Positions 58,962 through 64,000 of a stretch of DNA of 64,000 nucleotides are shown here, one piece after another. The stretch spans positions 186,001-250,000 of the forward strand of contig NZ_JAHDTI010000014.1 in the NCBI RefSeq assembly GCF_018531495.1, given 5' to 3'. Made by a program: the position numbers and the translations under genes. Under the pieces are notes generated by a model. The model worked only from the letters and a program-made list of their open reading frames with translations. It was not told the origin of the DNA and ran no database searches. Each line of letters begins with the position of its first letter. Positions within the stretch are counted from its first letter, which is position 1. The stretch comes from Nonomuraea sediminis (GTDB lineage: Bacteria; Actinomycetota; Actinomycetes; Streptosporangiales; Streptosporangiaceae).

Positions 58962-59570
58962 TCAGACGAAGACCTTGACCACATTGCCGATCGCCTGTCC
59001 CGCGGCTACGAGCTTGATGATGTCGTCCAGGAAGGGCACGAAGTCGGCGTTGACCCTCGCCTCCCAGTGCCAGGACCAGCTGCGGTACAGGTCGCCCCAG
59101 TGGTCGTGCATGAAGGTGTTGATCTCGGAGTGGCCCCAGTCGTCATCGCGTGAGCCGGACTCGAAGGTGCCGTGCACCCGTCCGGTGTGCCCGAAGGTGT
59201 AGAGGTTGCCGACGGCGTCCTTGACGACCCAGACGAAGGCCGTGTCGTAGCTGATCGCGCCGGACACGTGGAAGTGCCCGCTGAAGTTCCACGAGCCGGT
59301 GTCGCTCAGGCCCAGGTTGGCCCAGCCGCCCACGGCCACGCCGTCCCTGAACCCGATACTGGCGTTCCAGGGGCCGAGCATCTGGGCATCCATCGCCACC
59401 GGCAGCCCGACCCCGGACGCGGCGGCGACGCGCTGCCCGAGGCCGCCCTTGACGGGCGACTCCGGCATGTGCAGCGAGGCCCCGACGGAGGCGCGCACGT
59501 GGGACGCGGTATCCCATTCGCGGAGGGCTGCGGCCACACCATTTGCCTCTTCTGCGGTGAATTGCGACAT
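58962..59570 (-). CDS. Protein of unknown function
   Basis: A 202-aa protein without signal peptide. It has an N-terminal helical segment (TAEEANGVAAALREWDTAS), a central beta-rich, Trp/His-rich part (GPWNASIGFRDGVAVGGWAN, DTGSWNFSGHFHVSGAISYD, DDDWGHSEINTFMHDHWGDL) and a short hydrophobic C-terminus (FLDDIIKLVAAGQAIGNVVK). I do not recognise the family. ATG 59570 has GGGAGG upstream. Its stop lies 4 bp beyond that of the convergent LuxR gene. Confidence 0.7.
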   Translation of the reverse strand: MSQFTAEEANGVAAALREWDTASHVRASVGASLHMPESPVKGGLGQRVAAASGVGLPVAMDAQMLGPWNASIGFRDGVAVGGWANLGLSDTGSWNFSGHFHVSGAISYDTAFVWVVKDAVGNLYTFGHTGRVHGTFESGSRDDDWGHSEINTFMHDHWGDLYRSWSWHWEARVNADFVPFLDDIIKLVAAGQAIGNVVKVFV

Positions 59571-59673
59571 TTGAGATTTCCTCCCGGAATTTCCCCTGCC
59601 CCGCGGCCATTCCGCGGCCATTTCAGGATGGAAAATCGAGGAGGTCAGAGAAATCCCCAACATTGGGGATGGC

Positions 59674-60123
59674 TCACGACTTACGCCCGGCGCGCCTGGT
59701 GTCGACGTTGCCGGTCAGGGTGTTGAGGATGCCGGGCAGTTCCGCCACGGTCCGGGCGGGCAGGCCGGTCACGGTCTCCTCCGCCAGGGCGCGCCACAGC
59801 TGCTTGACCTGCTCGGCCAGCGCCCGGCCCGCGTCGGTGAGCTCGACGACGCTGGCGCGCTTGTCGGAGGGGGCGGGCTTACGCCGGATGTGACCGGAGG
59901 CTTCGAGCTTGCGGGTCATGAGCGTGACGCTGGGCGGCTCGCAGCCGAGTGCCTCGCTGAGCTGAGCCTGGATCATCGGGCCGGTCCGGGCGAGCTCGAG
60001 CAGCAGCGCCTCCTGGCCGGGATGCAGGCCGAGCGGGGCCAGCAGCGCCGCGGCCCTGGCCCGGTGGCGCAGGCTCAGCAGACGGATGGCCTGGTTGATG
60101 GCGTCGGCTTGCTCGAAGTCCAC
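59674..60123 (-). CDS. MarR family transcriptional regulator
   Basis: A 149-aa winged-helix regulator (MIQAQLSEALGCEPPSVTLM, TRKLEASGHIRRKPAPSDKR, the wing with the usual D-x-R pair). GTG 60123 follows AAGGAGG. It is divergent from the quinone reductase/exporter pair, with a strong palindrome between. It is probably an inducible repressor responding to phenolic or quinone compounds, as is common for MarR proteins next to WrbA-like genes. Confidence 0.9.
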   Translation of the reverse strand: MDFEQADAINQAIRLLSLRHRARAAALLAPLGLHPGQEALLLELARTGPMIQAQLSEALGCEPPSVTLMTRKLEASGHIRRKPAPSDKRASVVELTDAGRALAEQVKQLWRALAEETVTGLPARTVAELPGILNTLTGNVDTRRAGRKS

Positions 60124-60141
60124 GGGCCCCTCCTTGACGGA

Positions 60142-60175
60142 TTAGTTATGCGCATAACATTATGCACGTAACTAA
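60142..60175. promoter_or_regulatory. MarR operator between marR-type gene and wrbA-like gene
   Basis: GTTATGC-GCATAAC (60145-60158) is a perfect 14-bp dyad, and outer TTAGTTA (60142-60148) and TAACTAA (60169-60175) form a larger inverted repeat. The site overlaps the region where divergent promoters must lie. Confidence 0.75.
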
Positions 60176-60201
60176 TCTTACCTTGCATCGAGGGAGCTGA
60201 C

Positions 60202-60867
60202 ATGACCGTGAAGGTCGCCGTCATCTACTACAGCGCGACAGGAAGCGTGCACGCGCTCGCGCAGGCCGTCGCCGAGGGCGCCGCCTCGGCCGGGGTCGAG
60301 GTGCGCCTGCGGCAGGTCGCCGAGCTGGCGCCCGACAGCACGATCGACCAGAACCCGCTGTGGCGGCGGCACGCCGACGCCACAGCGGAGATCGCCCGCG
60401 CCTCGGTCGAAGACCTGGCCTGGGCCGATGCGTTCGCCTTCGGGACGCCGACCCGGTTCGGCACGCCGGCCGCGCAGCTCAAGCAGTTCATCGACCAGGC
60501 CGGCGGGCTGTGGCAGGAAGGGAAGCTGGCCGACAAGCCGGTGACGGCCTTCACCTCGGCGTTCAACCGGCACGGCGGCAATGAGGCCACGATCTTGTCG
60601 CTGAGCAATGTCTTCTACCACTGGGGATCGCTGATCGTCCCGCCCGGGTTCACCGATCCGGTCGTGTCCGCCTCAGGCGGCAACCCCTACGGCACGTCGT
60701 TCGTGACCGGCCCGGCCGGAGACGGCCCGGACGCCGCCACGCTGGAGGCGGCCAGGTACCAGGGACGACGGCTCGCCCAGATCACGATCCGGCTGATGGA
60801 GGCCGGCCGCGTCTCCGAGGGGACCGCCCCGCGGAACGGGGCCGCGCGAGCCTCCCAGACCGCGTGA
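60202..60867 (+). CDS. NAD(P)H:quinone oxidoreductase, WrbA-like
   Basis: A 221-aa flavodoxin-fold protein. VIYYSATGSVHALAQAVAEG (residues 7-26) is the FMN phosphate loop, and FGTPTRFGTPAAQLKQFIDQ and FTSAFNRHGGNEATILSL match WrbA/NQO-type proteins. It carries out two-electron reduction of quinones, avoiding semiquinone radicals. It shares an operon with the downstream exporter and is controlled by the divergent MarR gene. Confidence 0.9.
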   Translation: MTVKVAVIYYSATGSVHALAQAVAEGAASAGVEVRLRQVAELAPDSTIDQNPLWRRHADATAEIARASVEDLAWADAFAFGTPTRFGTPAAQLKQFIDQAGGLWQEGKLADKPVTAFTSAFNRHGGNEATILSLSNVFYHWGSLIVPPGFTDPVVSASGGNPYGTSFVTGPAGDGPDAATLEAARYQGRRLAQITIRLMEAGRVSEGTAPRNGAARASQTA

Positions 60868-60896
60868 CCCCGGCATTCAGCACCGAGGAGACGCTT

Positions 60897-62291
60897 GTGA
60901 CGACCACCGAGCTCCGCACCCCTTCCTGGATGGTCCTGGCACTGGCGTGCGCCTGCCAGTTCATGGTGATCCTGGACGCGTCCATCGTGAACGTCGCCCT
61001 GCCCTCGATCCAGCGGGACCTCGGCTTCACGGCCACCGGCCTGGCCTGGGTGGTGAACGGCTACCTGCTCACCTTCGCCGGCTTCATGCTGCTGGGTGGC
61101 CGCGCCGCCGACCTGTTCGGCCATCGCAGGACGCTGGTCGCCGGCCTGTTCCTGTTCTCCGCCTCGAGCCTGGTCGGCGGCCTGGCAACCGCTCCTGAGG
61201 TCCTGGTGGCGGCCCGCGTCGCGCAGGGCACGGGCGCCGCCATGCTGGCCCCGGCGACGCTGGCCGTGATCAACACCGGCTTCACCGAGGCGCGCGCGCG
61301 TGCCCGGGCCTTCGGCGCGTGGTCCGCCTCGGGCGGTGTGGGCGGGATGGCCGGCGCGATCGCGGGCGGCGCCATCACGACCGGCCTGTCGTGGCGATGG
61401 GTCTTCCTGATCAACGTACCGATCGGCGCGGTGCTGATCGCCGTGGCCATGATGTCGCTGTACGGCACGCGCACCGCCCGGCGGGAATCGCTCGACCTGG
61501 CCGGCGCGGTCACGGGGACGGCGGGGCTGGCCGCGCTGATCTACGGGGTCATGCAGAGCGCCGACCACGGCTGGACGTCCGTGCAGGTCGCCGTGCCGGT
61601 GGTGGCGGGCCTGCTCCTGCTCGTCGCCTTCACCGTGGTGGAGGCGCGCTTCGCCGCCCAGCCGATGATGCCCCTGCGGCTGTTCAGAAACCGGAGGGTG
61701 GCCGTCGGCAACGGCATGCTGCTGCTGTTCGGCGGGATCGCCATCGCGATGTGGTACTTCACGTCGCTCTTCCTGCAGAACGTCCTCGGCTACAGTGCGC
61801 TTCGAGCCGGCCTCGGCCAGACACCCGCGGCGGTGACGTTCGTGGTGATCGCGCGGCTCTCCGCCGCCTGGCTGCCGCGAACCGGCGTGCGCCCCCTGGT
61901 GCTGGCCGGCTCCGGCTGTTTCCTGGCCGGGTTCGGCTGGCTCGCCCAGGCCCACGCCGACACCGGCTACCTCACCGGGGTGCTCGGGCCCACGCTGCTC
62001 ATCGCGGTCGGCATCGGGCTGACCTTCCCCACCCTCATGGCCGCGGCGACCGCCGACGCTGCCGGGAGCGACGCGGGGATCATCGGCGGCCTGGCCAACA
62101 CCGCCAGTCAGGTGGGCGGATCGGTGGGCCTGGCGGTACTCGCGACGGCCGCCGGCGCCGCGACGGAGTCCGGCGGGACCTCCCCGACCGCCCTCGCCGC
62201 GGGCTACGACCTGGTCTTCCTCCTGGCGGCCGGCCTCGCCCTGGCCATCGCGCTGGTCAGCATGCTGCTTCCCCGGCATCGACGCGTCTGA
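60897..62291 (+). CDS. MFS exporter, DHA2 (14-TM) type
   Basis: A 464-aa membrane protein with about 14 segments. It shows the DHA2 N-terminus (MVILDASIVNVALPSIQRDL), motif A (GGRAADLFGHRRT) and an AGAIAGGAITTGLSWRWVFL motif-C region. GTG 60897 follows GAGGAG with a 6-nt gap. An in-frame GTG at 60864 would overlap the wrbA-like stop and cannot be excluded. It probably exports the toxic quinone or phenolic compound sensed by the MarR protein. Confidence 0.9.
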   Translation: MTTTELRTPSWMVLALACACQFMVILDASIVNVALPSIQRDLGFTATGLAWVVNGYLLTFAGFMLLGGRAADLFGHRRTLVAGLFLFSASSLVGGLATAPEVLVAARVAQGTGAAMLAPATLAVINTGFTEARARARAFGAWSASGGVGGMAGAIAGGAITTGLSWRWVFLINVPIGAVLIAVAMMSLYGTRTARRESLDLAGAVTGTAGLAALIYGVMQSADHGWTSVQVAVPVVAGLLLLVAFTVVEARFAAQPMMPLRLFRNRRVAVGNGMLLLFGGIAIAMWYFTSLFLQNVLGYSALRAGLGQTPAAVTFVVIARLSAAWLPRTGVRPLVLAGSGCFLAGFGWLAQAHADTGYLTGVLGPTLLIAVGIGLTFPTLMAAATADAAGSDAGIIGGLANTASQVGGSVGLAVLATAAGAATESGGTSPTALAAGYDLVFLLAAGLALAIALVSMLLPRHRRV

Positions 62292-62413
62292 CCACCGGCC
62301 CGCAGGCGCGTTCACTGACTTGTCTACTGCTAGCAACCTTGATCGTAAAGTCCGTATGCGATCGTTTCGGGCGCCGTGCATCAATGATCTAGACCCCGGA
62401 GGATTCACCGCAC

Positions 62414-62878
62414 ATGCCCATACGTGCCGCATTGGCCAAGGCCACCGCAGTCATCGCCGTGGTCGGCGCCGCCTGCGTCCTGACGCCCGAGGCTCAGGCC
62501 GCCGCCAATCCCTACACGCCGGAAGGGGTCTGCGGCTCCGGCTACCACGTCGTCGACTCCAGGACGCTGACCCACCAGAACGGCTCCACGGGTGGCAAGG
62601 TCTACCTGCTGTACAACAACTCCAACGGATACAACTGCGCCGTCACGATCAAGGGCGTGGCCGTCGGGACGGCCACGGACACCGGGTTGGACCTGCTCGT
62701 CTTCAGCAGCGGCGACAACTTCACCCACCACGAGAACAACGGCGACTTCAAGTACTACGCCGGGCCGGTGCGTGTCAGTGCGGCCGGCAAGTGTGTCGAG
62801 GTGATCGGCTACACCTTCTCGACCACGTCGAACACCAGCTACGCGGCCACCATCCCCAAGGGACACTGCGGCCGCTGA
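62414..62878 (+). CDS. Secreted spore-associated-protein-A-like protein
   Basis: A 154-aa protein with a signal peptide (residues 1-30, ending AQA). The mature part starts ANPYTPEGVCGSGYHVVDSR, followed by GKVYLLYNNSNGYNCAVTIK and YYAGPVRVSAAGKCVEVIGY, with four Cys. This repeats the pattern of Streptomyces spore-associated protein A-like small secreted proteins. The function is unknown. GGAGG lies 11 bases upstream of the ATG. Confidence 0.75.
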   Translation: MPIRAALAKATAVIAVVGAACVLTPEAQAAANPYTPEGVCGSGYHVVDSRTLTHQNGSTGGKVYLLYNNSNGYNCAVTIKGVAVGTATDTGLDLLVFSSGDNFTHHENNGDFKYYAGPVRVSAAGKCVEVIGYTFSTTSNTSYAATIPKGHCGR

Positions 62879-62973
62879 CCAGGTTCGTAGTGATCGACGT
62901 CACAGGGAACCTCCGGTCCGTTCCCGTCCTCTCTCGTGGTGAAGGTAGCTCACACGATCAGGAGGCGAGAGTC

Positions 62974-63477
62974 ATGCGGGATCGGACGCGCGTGCGGGCG
63001 GGGATGGCGGTGGCCGCGGTGCTGGCGGCGGACGCCGCGGTGCATGTGTACTGGATGACCGGCAGCACCTGGCCGGCGCAGGACCCCGAGTCGCTGTCGC
63101 TGGCGGTGCTCAACGTCGTGTTTCCGTTCACGCCGCGGGTCCTTCTCGTTCCGCTGACAGCGGCAGTGTGCGCGTCGGCACTGATGGCGGTGGCGGTCGG
63201 CCGCCCTGCCTGGCCGGCCCGGCGGATTCCCGCCCGGGTCAGAAGGCTGGGCGGGCTGCTGGTCGCCACCGGGATCCTCATCCGCGGCCTCGCGGGCCTC
63301 GTCTGGGCGTTCGGGATCGGAGCGAGCCCCTCGACGCCGTTCTACTGGCTCAATCTGCTCGCCTACACACCGGCGTGCCTGGCCCTGTTCACCGCGGCGG
63401 TCATCGCCACCCGGACGACGACCCCGGCCGTCGCGACACCGGTGGGCGGCCGGCCACTCACCACGCGGGGCGCGTGA
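62974..63477 (+). CDS. DUF3995 membrane protein
   Basis: A 167-aa protein with four hydrophobic segments (AVAAVLAADAAVHVYWMTGS, FPFTPRVLLVPLTAAVCASA, LGGLLVATGILIRGLAGLVW, FYWLNLLAYTPACLALFTAA). It has the HVYWMTG signature near the N-terminus typical of DUF3995. ATG 62974 follows GGAGG. The function is unknown. Confidence 0.78.
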   Translation: MRDRTRVRAGMAVAAVLAADAAVHVYWMTGSTWPAQDPESLSLAVLNVVFPFTPRVLLVPLTAAVCASALMAVAVGRPAWPARRIPARVRRLGGLLVATGILIRGLAGLVWAFGIGASPSTPFYWLNLLAYTPACLALFTAAVIATRTTTPAVATPVGGRPLTTRGA

Positions 63478-63486
63478 TCGGGCGGG

Positions 63487-64000
63487 TCAGTCCTCGGCGA
63501 GGACGATGACCAGGTCGCGGCGGCCGAGCGTGACCTGGTCGGATTTGCCGGGGTTGAGGACGACGCCGTAGTTCGGCGGGGCCGTCGACTCGACCTGCAG
63601 GCGGTAGCCGATGGCGGTCTCGCCGCGCATCCGGGCCGAGGCCACCAGGGTGGCGAAGCTGACCGTGACCCCGGGCTGGACGTAGTCCGTGGCGGGCTTG
63701 AGGTAGATCTCCGAGCCGTCGGAGTTGAACAGGTAGCGGAACACCGCGCCCAGGTGCGGGTTCTCCGAGAGCTGCGTCATCAGCAGGCTGATCAGCTTGT
63801 CGCTGACCACGAAGTCGTCGGCCTTGGTCACCTGGGCCAGGCGGCGGTTGCGGTCGTCGTTCATCTCGCTGACGATCGGGAAGCGCTGTCCCGTGCGCGA
63901 GGCGATGTCGCGCAGGTGCAGCAGCGTCACCAGCGTGCGCGAATCGGCGTGCTGAGCGTCCAGCCCGTCGTCGGACAGCACGATGATGTGGTCGAACACC
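63487..64000 (-). CDS. CASTOR/POLLUX-like ion-channel regulatory protein, C-terminal part (cut by window edge)
   Basis: At least 170 C-terminal residues are in the window and the frame is open at the right edge. FDHIIVLSDDGLDAQHADSR followed by TLVTLLHLRDIA, then VVSDKLISLLMTQLSENPHL and a C-terminal RCK-like end (VVLNPGKSDQVTLGRRDLVI), resemble bacterial relatives of the CASTOR/POLLUX (DMI1) channel family. That family gates K+ or Ca2+ flow using NAD-binding RCK-type domains. The start, the pore and the first RCK domain lie outside the window, so channel function cannot be verified. Confidence 0.72.
   Translation of the reverse strand, partial: VFDHIIVLSDDGLDAQHADSRTLVTLLHLRDIASRTGQRFPIVSEMNDDRNRRLAQVTKADDFVVSDKLISLLMTQLSENPHLGAVFRYLFNSDGSEIYLKPATDYVQPGVTVSFATLVASARMRGETAIGYRLQVESTAPPNYGVVLNPGKSDQVTLGRRDLVIVLAED

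Overview
This 64 kb window is high-GC DNA with many GTG starts, tight ATGA/GTGA stop-start overlaps, F420/LLM-type oxidoreductases, SARP regulators, NarL-type two-component pairs and several secreted small proteins. That points to a filamentous actinomycete chromosome, most likely Streptosporangiales (Nonomuraea-like). The genus is an inference from gene content only. I saw no rRNA, tRNA, CRISPR array, intact prophage or intact IS.

The most striking region is 1.8-11.6 kb. A D-arginine-dehydrogenase-like flavoenzyme (1824-2930) precedes a tightly packed operon. It encodes an NRPS-like A-T-R protein (adenylation, carrier, thioester reductase), an aldo/keto reductase, a sulfotransferase, an HK97-fold capsid-like protein that I read as a natural-product ('family 3') encapsulin, an acyl-adenylating ligase and a 14-TM exporter. 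From the A-T-R gene to the exporter the genes overlap by 4 nt or are separated by 1-2 nt. The proposed logic is that an acid is activated, released reductively as an aldehyde, reduced to an alcohol, sulfated and exported, with the shell isolating a reactive step. The order of steps and the product are inferred.

11.6-18.8 kb holds a decayed GntR regulator, an alpha/beta hydrolase coupled to a small DUF6011-like zinc-ribbon protein, a divergent TetR/F420-oxidoreductase pair around a clear operator, a second TetR, a divergent PEP-mutase-like/LysR pair with a LysR box, an internally deleted MerB-like gene, and a DeoR regulator. 18.8-25.3 kb is a carbohydrate uptake operon (lipoprotein, two MalFG-like permeases, a large GH106-like hydrolase) divergent from that DeoR gene. 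25.4-28.5 kb has a secreted lipase-like hydrolase and a NarL two-component system.

28.5-35.3 kb is a catabolic unit. A three-domain MerR-XRE-cupin regulator is divergent from a five-gene coupled operon that begins with an NCS1 permease fused in frame to a complete alpha/beta hydrolase. Amidohydrolase, NTF2-like, LLM flavin monooxygenase and DUF1028 genes follow. The inventory is reminiscent of the Rut pyrimidine pathway without being that pathway. 35-39.8 kb includes a secreted LGFP protein and a truncated DUF2867 gene abutting what looks like the right end/omega-RNA part of an IS200/IS605-type element. That piece also runs into the 3' end of a TIM-barrel gene.

40-46.3 kb carries secreted and RNA-processing genes, a likely ornithine-lipid operon (olsB-olsA) and a secreted T1/Sa-type ribonuclease with its barstar inhibitor. 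46.3-59.6 kb is regulatory: two SARP/ATPase regulators, a membrane protein/kinase/NarL operon and a LuxR regulator, mixed with an arginase-fold enzyme, an SDR and secreted or unknown proteins. 59.7-64 kb contains a MarR gene divergent from a WrbA/MFS pair across a strong operator, a spore-associated-protein-like secreted protein, a DUF3995 protein and the C-terminus of a CASTOR/POLLUX-like channel subunit cut by the window end. The window start likewise cuts a GH95 fucosidase.
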